Origin: VRUE01 sp963702175
Lineage (GTDB): Bacteria; Actinomycetota; Thermoleophilia; Solirubrobacterales; 70-9
Reading direction: 5' to 3'
Length of the DNA stretch: 64,000 bases
NCBI GenBank assembly: GCA_963702175.1
Contig: OY969721.1
Location: 1,984,001 to 2,048,000, forward strand
A program made the translations under genes and the position numbers. The notes beneath the pieces were generated by a model. That model made no database searches. It had not been told where the DNA came from and saw only the letters and a program-made list of their open reading frames with translations. Positions 51,042-59,817 of the stretch are shown one piece after another (within the stretch, counting starts at the first letter, position 1; each line of letters starts with the position of its first letter).

Positions 51042-52316
51042 TGTGATGTGTCGCGACATCGGAGACAGATGTCGCGGGACATCGTAGACACCTCAGCTCC
51101 CTCCGATCGGCTGGTAGTCGCGGCTCGGATCGAGGGTGAGCCGGCGGATCAGCTCGCCCGTTCGCGCATCGAGCACGCGGATGTCGCGATCGACGACGAG
51201 CAGCTTGATCAGCCTGCCCTTGTGGGCGCGACCGAGGCCGATGTGGTGCAGCTTTGAGTCGTGGCGCAGGGTGACCGTGCCGCCGGCGTCGACCTTGTCG
51301 TGGCGGATGCGGAAGTGGGTGTCGGGGAGGACCGCGGCAGCCGGTCGAGCCTTCAGGCGGGCGCCGTAGGCCTGCATGGGCGTGCGCCCTCCTAAGGCCC
51401 GGTGAGGCCTGATCGCGTTGTAGTAATGGGCAAAGGAATCGAGCTGGTCCTGCAGCTCTGCCAGCGTCCTCGCGGGAGCCTGCCTCGCCAGGTAGCGCTT
51501 CAAGGTTTGGTGCAGGCGCTCGACCTTGCCGCAGGTCTGGGGGTGATAGGGCCGCGAGTTCTTGGCCGCGATGCCGAGGCGCTCGAGCTCTGCCTGCAAG
51601 AGCACCTTGCCACCCCGGGGAGTGGCGGTGAACACGGCGCCGTTGTCGCAGAGCAGGCTGGCAGGGGCGCCATGCAGGCCAATCGCCATGCGAAAGACGT
51701 CGACCACGTCGGCGGCCTTGACGGTCGGGAAGGCGCGGGAGGCCAAGAACAGCCGGGAGTGGTCGTCGATCATGTTGAGGACCTCCGCGTGCCCGCCGCC
51801 GGCGAGGGGCCAGTGGGTGATGTCTGCCTGCCACATCTCGTTGGGCAGCTCTGCGCAGAAGCGGATCAGCGAGGAACGCGGGCGCTTTTGCGGCTGCGGC
51901 GTGACCAGGCCCTCCCGCCGCAGGATCCGCCAGATCGTCGAGACCGAGGGAACGGAATCGAGCTCCTTGGCGAGATGGTGCGCGATCGTCTCCGCGCCGC
52001 AGTCGTGTCCCTGCGAGAGCAGCTGCCCTCGCAGGGACACGACTGCCTGCACTACCTCCTCGGGCGTGCGGTTGGGACTGAAGCGCGGGGCTCGGGAGCG
52101 AGGCTCCAGGGCCTCATAGCCGCCCTCGCGATAGCGGGCCAAGAGCTTGTAGATCCAGCTGCGATGCACTCCGTGGGCCGCTGCCAGCTCTGCGACCGAG
52201 CGGCCCTCCAACAGATGCGCCTCGACCAGGTACCGCGCCTTTGCCACAGGAGACTCCCCTCATTCGGTGTCTCCTATGTCTCGACACAGGTGTCGCCTAT
52301 CTACTGAAACCGGACA
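51042..52316 (-). mobile_element. IS481 family insertion sequence, about 1.28 kb
   Basis: Bounded by a 15 bp direct repeat. Both ends start TGT when read inward. About 15 nt in, the two ends share a roughly 38 bp imperfect inverted repeat finishing in AGACACC at 51085-51093 and 52262-52271. It contains one intact DDE transposase gene. The insertion leaves tRNA-Leu intact because the duplicated target includes its 3' end. Confidence 0.85.
51093..52247 (-). CDS. IS481 family transposase
   Basis: A 384-residue transposase. The N-terminal helix-turn-helix (AELAAAHGVHRSWIYKLLAR) is followed by a second HTH and an rve core with the full DDE triad D142 (MWQADITHW), D201 (LLCDNGAVF) and E243 (CGKVERLHQ). 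PYHPQTCGKVERLH is typical of IS481. No stop or frameshift interrupts it, so the element may be active. Confidence 0.95.
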   Translation of the reverse strand: MAKARYLVEAHLLEGRSVAELAAAHGVHRSWIYKLLARYREGGYEALEPRSRAPRFSPNRTPEEVVQAVVSLRGQLLSQGHDCGAETIAHHLAKELDSVPSVSTIWRILRREGLVTPQPQKRPRSSLIRFCAELPNEMWQADITHWPLAGGGHAEVLNMIDDHSRLFLASRAFPTVKAADVVDVFRMAIGLHGAPASLLCDNGAVFTATPRGGKVLLQAELERLGIAAKNSRPYHPQTCGKVERLHQTLKRYLARQAPARTLAELQDQLDSFAHYYNAIRPHRALGGRTPMQAYGARLKARPAAAVLPDTHFRIRHDKVDAGGTVTLRHDSKLHHIGLGRAHKGRLIKLLVVDRDIRVLDARTGELIRRLTLDPSRDYQPIGGS

Positions 52317-52331
52317 CCGCCCCGGGCATCC
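52317..52331 (+). repeat. Right 15 bp direct repeat flanking the IS element
   Basis: Identical to 51027-51041 (CCGCCCCGGGCATCC), directly outside the right IS end. The TAGGCT promoter box for the next gene starts 15 bp further on. Confidence 0.8.
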
Positions 52332-52345
52332 CAGGGCTGTGCCAA

Positions 52346-52351
52346 TAGGCT
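52346..52351 (+). promoter_or_regulatory. Putative -10 box (TAGGCT) for leaderless ThDP enzyme gene
   Basis: TAGGCT followed by 7 nt and ATG 52359, no Shine-Dalgarno sequence. The IS insertion now supplies the upstream -35 region. Confidence 0.45.
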
Positions 52352-52358
52352 CCAGCTC

Positions 52359-53972
52359 ATGGAGCATGGGGGGCGGATAGTCGCCAAGGTGCTGAAGTCG
52401 CGGGGCGTCAGCCATCTCTTCACGCTGTCTGGCGGGCACCTGTTCTCGATCTATGACGGGTGTCGCGAGGAGGGGATTGAGATCGTCGACGTGCGGCACG
52501 AGCAGACGGCCGCCTTCGCCGCCGAGGGGTTCGCCAAGGCGACGCGGAAGGTCGGCGTCGCCGCGCTGACCGCTGGGCCGGGGGTGACGAACGGGATCAG
52601 CGCGATCGCCGGCGCCCAGGCCAACGGCTCACCGGTCTGCGTGCTCGGCGGCAGGGCGCCGGAGCTGCGTTGGGGCTCAGGGTCGCTGCAGGAGATCGAC
52701 CACCTCCCCTTCATCACGCCGCTGGTCAAGTCGGCGGAGACGGTCAAGGCGCCGGACCAGATCGCGGCGCGGACCGCGGCGGCGCTCGACCTGGCGCTGA
52801 CGGCGCCGGGCGGCCCCACCTTCATCGACTATCCCCTCGACGTCGTCTTCACCGAGGCCGAGCCTGACGTTCCGTCTCTGCCCGCGACCGGGCAGGCGCA
52901 GCCCGCCGAGGGAGTCGAAGAGGCGGCGGCGCTGCTGGCCGGTGGCGAGCGGCCGGCGATCATGGCCGGTAGCGGCCTCTACTGGGGACACGGCGAGGGT
53001 GAGCTGCGGGCGCTGGCCGAGGCGCTCGGCATCCCGGTCTTCCTCAACGGCCTCGGCCGCGGCTGTCTCCCCGCCGACCACGAGCTGGCCTTCAGCCGCG
53101 CCCGTGGCGCCGGCCTGCGCGGCGCCGACGTCGCCCTCGTCGTCGGCGTCCCGATCGACTTCCGCCTCGGCTTCGGCGAGAGCTTCGGCGAGGAGACCAA
53201 GCTGATCCGCCTCGACGCCGCCCCGAACGAGCTGACCGCCAACCGGTCGCCGCAGGTCGACCTCGTCGGCGACGTCGCCGCCAGCCTCGCCGCGATCCGT
53301 GAGCAGGTGGGGGAGGGGGAGGGACGCACCGAGCCCTGGCTTACCGAGCTGCGCAAGGTCGAGGCAGAGAAGCGGGCGGCCGAGCAGGAGGAACTGAACG
53401 ACCCGCGTTCGCCGCTTCACCCCATGCGCGTTTACAAGGAGCTCGGCGAGGTGCTCGACCGCGACGCGGTTGTAGTCGGCGACGGCGGCGACTTCGTCTC
53501 CTATGCAGGCCGGCTGATCGAGACCTTCGAGCCGGGCTGCTGGATGGACCCGGGCCCCTTCGGCTGCCTCGGCGCCGGGCCCGGCCAGGCGATCGGCGCC
53601 AAGTTGGCCAATTCGGATCGCCAGGTCTGCCTGTTGCTCGGTGACGGCGCATTCGGCTTCGCGGGCATGGAGTTCGACACAATGGCGCGTCACGGCCTCG
53701 GTGTGGTGGGTGTGATGGGCAACAACGGGATCTGGGGACTGGAGCATCACCCGATGCAATTCCTTTACGGATACTCGGTCGCGGCGAAACTGCGCCCCGA
53801 GACTCGCTACGACCAGATGGTCGAAGCGCTCGGCTGCGAGGGGGTCCTGGTGCGCGAGCCAGACGAGCTGAAGCCGGCGCTCGAGCAGGCCTTCGCGTCC
53901 GGCAAGCCGACCCTGGTCAACGTCCTCACCGACCCCGAGATCGCCTACCCCCGCAAGTCGAATTTGGCTTGA
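52359..53972 (+). CDS. Thiamine diphosphate-binding enzyme (acetolactate synthase/2-hydroxyacyl-CoA lyase-like)
   Basis: A 537-residue ThDP enzyme with the three usual domains. VDVRHEQTAAFAAEGFAKAT carries the catalytic glutamate, ALTAGPGVTNGISAI follows, and the C-terminal ThDP motif is GDGAFGFAGMEFDTM to GNNGIWGLEHH. It resembles large-subunit acetolactate synthase-like proteins of actinobacteria and also oxalyl-CoA decarboxylase/HACL. No small subunit (ilvN) is adjacent, so a role outside branched-chain synthesis is possible. Confidence 0.85.
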   Translation: MEHGGRIVAKVLKSRGVSHLFTLSGGHLFSIYDGCREEGIEIVDVRHEQTAAFAAEGFAKATRKVGVAALTAGPGVTNGISAIAGAQANGSPVCVLGGRAPELRWGSGSLQEIDHLPFITPLVKSAETVKAPDQIAARTAAALDLALTAPGGPTFIDYPLDVVFTEAEPDVPSLPATGQAQPAEGVEEAAALLAGGERPAIMAGSGLYWGHGEGELRALAEALGIPVFLNGLGRGCLPADHELAFSRARGAGLRGADVALVVGVPIDFRLGFGESFGEETKLIRLDAAPNELTANRSPQVDLVGDVAASLAAIREQVGEGEGRTEPWLTELRKVEAEKRAAEQEELNDPRSPLHPMRVYKELGEVLDRDAVVVGDGGDFVSYAGRLIETFEPGCWMDPGPFGCLGAGPGQAIGAKLANSDRQVCLLLGDGAFGFAGMEFDTMARHGLGVVGVMGNNGIWGLEHHPMQFLYGYSVAAKLRPETRYDQMVEALGCEGVLVREPDELKPALEQAFASGKPTLVNVLTDPEIAYPRKSNLA

Positions 53973-54410
53973 GAAAAGGGAATTTTCCCGTTGTTGTTCG
54001 CGCGGGCCGCGGGACTTCCCCTAAACGAGAATCGGCCGCCATCGCTGGCGACCGATTCAAGTTGGTCCCTCAGGACGGGCAGGGGTACGTCTTCAGGGAC
54101 CAGTCTTTATTTGGTGGGTCCGGACGGCGGGAGGCGCCATGATGCGGCAATCGTCCAAACCCTGTACCGGATCCGGGGTGAAGATTTGACCCCACCTCTT
54201 ACCGGTTGAGCTGATTATCTGCCTCGCTATCCGATACGTCTAGTCGCCGTTTTGGTAGCTACTAGATAGTTAGTATGTCGAGACTACCCACTTTTATGGG
54301 TTCGGGGGTCGGCTTTTCCCATCTGGAGCGCGACTTGCTCGCCTCCTGTCCATCGGGGACTCGGCACTGCTCCCCTTCGGTATGCCTAGTTACCCGTGAT
54401 CAAGCGTGGG
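53973..54410. other. Intergenic region of lower GC with several hairpins, no gene supported
   Basis: About 440 bp between the ThDP enzyme and ppx stops. It holds TCGG-CGCC/GGCG-CCGA (54031-54055 approx), the terminator-like hairpin at 54063-54112, a GGTGGGTC/GACCCCACC pairing over about 80 nt, an AT-rich tract around 54240-54300, and an imperfect 16 bp duplication (TACCCGTGATCAAGCG and TACCCGCGATCAGGTG) at 54391-54427. A 72-codon open frame at 53991 lacks coding character. Confidence 0.5.
54063..54112 (+). terminator. Hairpin followed by T-rich tract
   Basis: TGGTCCCT/AGGGACCA 8 bp stem, with an inner GACG/CGTC stem, then GTCTTTATTT. It lies about 90 nt after the ThDP enzyme stop. Confidence 0.6.
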
Positions 54411-55349
54411 CTACCCGCGATCAGGTGTAGCGGCAAGCGAGAGGGCGGCCCCATAGAGGATGTCGTGCTCGGAAACCTCGACCCGGTCGAGCCCGAACGC
54501 ACGCATCGCCTCGACCAGGATGACGACGCCGGTGACGATCGTCGGGGCACGGTCGGGGTGGAGGCCTCGTATCTCGACCCGCTCGGCGAGGGGAGCCGAG
54601 GCCAGTTGCGAGAGCAGCCGCTGGATCGTTTCCAGGGTAAGGACGTGCCCGTGCACGCGGGCGGGGTCGTAGGGCTCGAGCTCCAGCTCGATCGAGGCCA
54701 GGGAGGTGGGGGTGCCGGCGACTGCGATGCCGGCGACGGCCCTAGCGTCGAGCTGATCCCCGATCGCAGTCTCAATCAGGCTGCGAACATCGGTGGCCAG
54801 CTCCTCCAGCTCGGTGGCCGTCGGGGGGTCTGTGGAGACGTGGCGCTCAGTGTGGCGGACGACCCCCGCTTGCAGCGAGGCGCGGAAGGAGATCTCCTCG
54901 CCGATGCCGACCACCAGCTCGGTCGAGCCGCCGCCGATGTCGATCACCAAGGTCGGCTCGGTGGGCAGGCGCTCGGAGGTCGCGCCGAGGTAGGTGAGGC
55001 GCGCCTCCTCGGCACCGTCGAGGACACGGGCTGAGAGAGCGAAGCGCTCACGCAGCTCGGCGATGAAGGCTTCGCCGTTGGCGGCGTCGCGGACGGCGCT
55101 GGTGGCGATCGCGTCGACTGCCTCGGCGCCCGCCTCGCGGTAGATCGAGACGTAGTCGGCGATCGCGTCGCAGGTCGCCTCGACCGCCTCGTTGGAGAGC
55201 TGCCCCGAGAGGTCGACCCCGCGACCCAACCGCGTCACCCGACTCTGCCGTTCGAGCTTGGAGACGCGCCCATCGACGTCGGCGACCAGTAGCCGCGTCG
55301 AGTTGGTGCCGACGTCGACGACAGCGACCTTGCGGGGATCCCCAGCCAT
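54411..55349 (-). CDS. Ppx/GppA family exopolyphosphatase/pppGpp phosphatase
   Basis: A 312-residue ASKHA phosphatase. VAVVDVGTNSTRLLVADVDG is the N-terminal phosphate loop, ATSAVRDAANGEAF and TLVIDIGGGSTELVVG are the second signatures. It lacks the C-terminal HD domain of long Ppx, as is usual in actinobacteria. It hydrolyses polyphosphate and/or pppGpp. ATG 55349 follows a TAGAGT box at 8 nt; an upstream frame extension to 55427 runs into the tRNA gene and is rejected. Confidence 0.92.
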   Translation of the reverse strand: MAGDPRKVAVVDVGTNSTRLLVADVDGRVSKLERQSRVTRLGRGVDLSGQLSNEAVEATCDAIADYVSIYREAGAEAVDAIATSAVRDAANGEAFIAELRERFALSARVLDGAEEARLTYLGATSERLPTEPTLVIDIGGGSTELVVGIGEEISFRASLQAGVVRHTERHVSTDPPTATELEELATDVRSLIETAIGDQLDARAVAGIAVAGTPTSLASIELELEPYDPARVHGHVLTLETIQRLLSQLASAPLAERVEIRGLHPDRAPTIVTGVVILVEAMRAFGLDRVEVSEHDILYGAALSLAATPDRG

Positions 55350-55390
55350 GTCCCCGCACTCTAGCCGCGTTGCTAGCATTGACAGAACGC

Positions 55391-57120
<1,730 letters not shown>

Positions 57121-57121
<1 letters not shown>

Positions 57122-58032
57122 CAGGTGCTCCTTTCCCTCTTCGGCTTGTCTGCGGTCCAGCGTTGTCGGGCCGGGTCCCATTGCCCCGCGGTGATCTCCC
57201 CCGACAAGATCGGGTCGAGCAGGGCGGCTGCGTCGCGGTGTCCCGCCGCGAGTTCGTCCGGCACGCCGACCTCTCTGGCGAGCCGGCGGAACGGCGCCGC
57301 CCATTCGGCGGGAGGAGATGGCAGGGCCTTGGGCGCCGGGTGGGTGCCACGCAGCGCGAAGATCGTTTCGATCTCGCGGTGCAAGGAGGCTGCGTCGAGG
57401 ATCGAGAGCTCGGAGATCAACGCGAGGTCGATCAGGTCCTTGGGGCGGGTGCTCGTTCGCCCGCCCTCATAGGTGCGGGAGTAGGCGTGAAGCTTTTCCG
57501 CGACCTGGAGCTCCAGTGGAACGGCGTCAACCTCGACCGGCTCGATCCCGGCGAAGCCGAGAAGGTCCTCGGTGCGGAGGGTCTCGGTCCCGAGTGCGTC
57601 GTCGGCTCGGAAGCCGACGTCGAGCAGGAAGCCCTCGAATGGGCGTCCCGCCAGTGATGCCGAAACTCGGAACCGGTGACTGCCGCCAAGCCGATCCTCG
57701 GGTTCGCCGGTCCTCTCGATCGCAAAGGCGAAGAAGTCGCCTGCGTCGTGACTTGCCGCATCGAGCAGCGAATCGAGCAGCTCTTCCTCGTCGGCCCGCC
57801 ACTCGATGTCGATGTCCCGCGTGCTCCTCGCGCGTGCAGCGAGGCGCAGGTCGAGCGCGAAACCGCCCTTCAGCAGCCATTGCCTGGGGGCCACGGCGAG
57901 AAGTCGAGCGAGCAGGCGGTCGAAAGCGACGCGCTTGCGGTCGCGGACAAGACGCGCGCCATCGCCATCGGCCCGATCTTTGAGGCGCTGCTCAAGCGCT
58001 TGGCGAAACGCGGTTGCGTCTTGGTATCTCAC
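57121..58032 (-). CDS. AbiEii/AbiGii family nucleotidyltransferase toxin
   Basis: A 303-residue type IV toxin. WLLKGGFALDLRLAARARST and RDIDIEWRADEEE give the nucleotidyltransferase motifs; VAEKLHAYSR and RPKDLIDLALI are the C-terminal AbiEii signatures. The family causes abortive infection or growth arrest by nucleotidyl transfer (to tRNA in characterized members). It overlaps the AbiEi gene by 4 nt and the recombinase start by 1 nt. Confidence 0.9.
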
Positions 58033-58631
58033 GCTGGCACCTCCTCCAGGCGGCGCTCGACGAACCTGCGGATGCGCGCCGAGCGCGGCGATGCCGCCGC
58101 TCGCAGTCGGCGAGGCGTGGTCAGCCCTCGCTCAAGGGCCTGGCGGATCGCCATCTCGATCTGCTCGGGTTGTGCGCCCGTTTCGAGCACGTCGACGATC
58201 GTGCGCTCCGGGCTGGTCACCGGCAGGCCGGCGAGGTCGCGGATCTCCGCGTGGGTCGGCGGCTGGTTCAGCGTATGAAGGCGAACGCCGGTGCGGCGGC
58301 GCTGTCCTCTCTCGGCGCGTGGCAGCGAGAGATGAACGGCATCGGGGATCACGTCGGATAGTCCGTGGAGCTCAAGGGCGCTCTCATGTGAGACCACAGC
58401 GCCTGCATCGCGCAGGGGGAGCCAGGCCGCGACTACATGCTCGTATGGGCTGGAGGGGAAATGGCGCAGGCGATAGAGCCCTCTGCGCACCCGCTCGTAG
58501 CGACCTCCCAGCCGGGCGTGATGGCGCAGCGTGCTGCGGTCCATGCCGGCGCTCACAGCTTGCTGGGCGGTGAAGTACCCAGCCTGCGCCTCTGCCTGCC
58601 TGTAGAGCCCATCGTGATCTACGTCAGACAT
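58029..58631 (-). CDS. AbiEi-type antitoxin/transcriptional regulator
   Basis: A 200-residue protein with an N-terminal winged helix (GYFTAQQAVSAGMDRSTLRH and YERVRRGLYRL) and the AbiEi C-terminal antitoxin domain (AVVSHESALELHGLSDVIP, VTSPERTIVDVLE). It represses its own operon and counteracts AbiEii. ATG 58631 lies 7 nt after TAATAT, suggesting a leaderless transcript; ATG 58652 is upstream of that box and less likely. Confidence 0.88.
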   Translation of the reverse strand: MSDVDHDGLYRQAEAQAGYFTAQQAVSAGMDRSTLRHHARLGGRYERVRRGLYRLRHFPSSPYEHVVAAWLPLRDAGAVVSHESALELHGLSDVIPDAVHLSLPRAERGQRRRTGVRLHTLNQPPTHAEIRDLAGLPVTSPERTIVDVLETGAQPEQIEMAIRQALERGLTTPRRLRAAASPRSARIRRFVERRLEEVPA

Positions 58632-58638
58632 ATAGAGG

Positions 58639-58644
58639 ATATTA
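58639..58644 (-). promoter_or_regulatory. Putative -10 box (TAATAT) of the AbiE operon
   Basis: TAATAT on the minus strand followed by 7 nt and ATG 58631 within an AT-rich gap. It would allow toxin-antitoxin and recombinase genes to be expressed independently of the upstream transfer genes. Confidence 0.5.
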
Positions 58645-58664
58645 GCACCCAAATCTCTGACTAT

Positions 58665-58901
58665 CTAGCTCTTAGCGGTTCGGCGTCGATGGGCGAGGAG
58701 CAGGTCGAAGATCGCTTTGGCCTGCTCACGCCGGAGCTGGTCGTCCAGCGCTGATCCGGGTGGCGCCTGCTCGATCGTCATGCGGGCCTTCAGGTCGCCG
58801 GCCGGGGTCGCGGCTCGCCGGTCGTGGCTGGGCCGCCGCTTGCCCTGCCCGTCCCCGACACGTCTACCTCGGCCGGCCTGGGATCTCAAGCGGTGCTCCA
58901 T
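58665..58901 (-). CDS. Small hypothetical protein of the element
   Basis: A 78-residue basic protein ending in an amphipathic helix (SALDDQLRREQAKAIFDLLL). No family is recognized. It lies between the replication-relaxation gene and AbiEi on the same strand. A perfect AGAGCA-GATT-TGCTCT palindrome sits 5 bp upstream of its ATG. Coding potential is moderate. Confidence 0.45.
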   Translation of the reverse strand: MEHRLRSQAGRGRRVGDGQGKRRPSHDRRAATPAGDLKARMTIEQAPPGSALDDQLRREQAKAIFDLLLAHRRRTAKS

Positions 58902-58941
58902 GACAGAGAGCAGATTTGCTCTATTGGAGAGAGCAGCGCGA

Positions 58942-59817
58942 TCAACCTCCCAGCCAGTCGATCGGCTGCTCGGGGTTGCGGAAGTCGCGGAAGATCGGCG
59001 CGAAGGGTCCTTCGGCTCGCAGGTCCTCGAACAGGCAGAACGAGATCGCCACCTCCGGCGCGCGGGCGAGCCGGGGATCGCTTCGCAGCAGGGCAATGGC
59101 AGTCGAGCGGCGGCGCTCCAGCACCGCTCGCGAGCCGCCCGCGAGGACGCAGTGGGTCGGCGGGAACACCGGATAGCGCAGGCGCCACAGCGGCTCGTCG
59201 TCCTCACCGGCCAGCCGGTACAGCTCGGCGTAGCGGACCAGCTCGGCGGCGAGCCGATCGACCGAGAGGGTGGCGCGGTCGAGCTCCAGGAAACGCTGCT
59301 CGATTGCGACGCCGTTGCCCTCGCCGCGCAGGTAGGTGAAGACGGCATCGGAGATCAGCGCGCGCCGTCGCCGGCCGCGCCCGTAGTTGAGCGGGTGGGA
59401 GATCTCCTGACGCCAGGCGAAGGGGCCGAAATCGTCGCCTCGCTCCTGGGCGGCGGCGAGGAAGCAGATCGCCGAGTCGTTGACCGCGAGCGTGTGGGCT
59501 TGCAGCGCCCTGGCGGCGTCCTCGGCGCCGATCAGCCGAGGCTCCCCTTCCAGCACGCCCGCCTTCTGCGCCAGCCGGGCGCCGCGCTCGGTGACGTGCC
59601 AGAGCCGGCGCGGCGTGCCGTGAGGAGCCTCGATGTATCCGGCGAGCCCGGCCTTGGCGAGGCGGGACAGGAGTCTCTGCGCCCAGCGGTGACCCCTGTC
59701 GTGGAGGTGGATGGCGTGCACCTGGGCGGTCGAGAGGATGCGGTGCTGGGCGAGCGAGGCGATCACCTCGATCCCCGTCTCCGAGCACGCCGATCGGAGG
59801 GTGGCGAGGTCGGTCAC
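58942..59817 (-). CDS. Replication-relaxation (Replic_Relax) family protein
   Basis: A 291-residue protein. The N-terminal winged helix (VIASLAQHRILSTAQVHAIH, AQRLLSRLAKAGLAGYIEAP) and LWHVTERGARLAQKAG followed by HTLAVNDSAICFLAAA match the Replic_Relax family found on actinobacterial and firmicute plasmids and ICEs, next to transfer ATPases. It may act in replication initiation or DNA processing for transfer. GTG 59817 has GGGGAGG upstream and overlaps the ATPase stop. Confidence 0.8.
   Translation of the reverse strand: MTDLATLRSACSETGIEVIASLAQHRILSTAQVHAIHLHDRGHRWAQRLLSRLAKAGLAGYIEAPHGTPRRLWHVTERGARLAQKAGVLEGEPRLIGAEDAARALQAHTLAVNDSAICFLAAAQERGDDFGPFAWRQEISHPLNYGRGRRRRALISDAVFTYLRGEGNGVAIEQRFLELDRATLSVDRLAAELVRYAELYRLAGEDDEPLWRLRYPVFPPTHCVLAGGSRAVLERRRSTAIALLRSDPRLARAPEVAISFCLFEDLRAEGPFAPIFRDFRNPEQPIDWLGG

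Noticed and set aside
53991..54209. 72-residue open frame in the intergenic region
   Set aside because: No Shine-Dalgarno site, no leaderless box, mixed composition, and it overlaps hairpins.
58907..58922. AGAGCA-GATT-TGCTCT palindrome as a site-specific recombination or operator site
   Set aside because: A single short copy with no partner in the window; noted only in the neighbouring gene entry.
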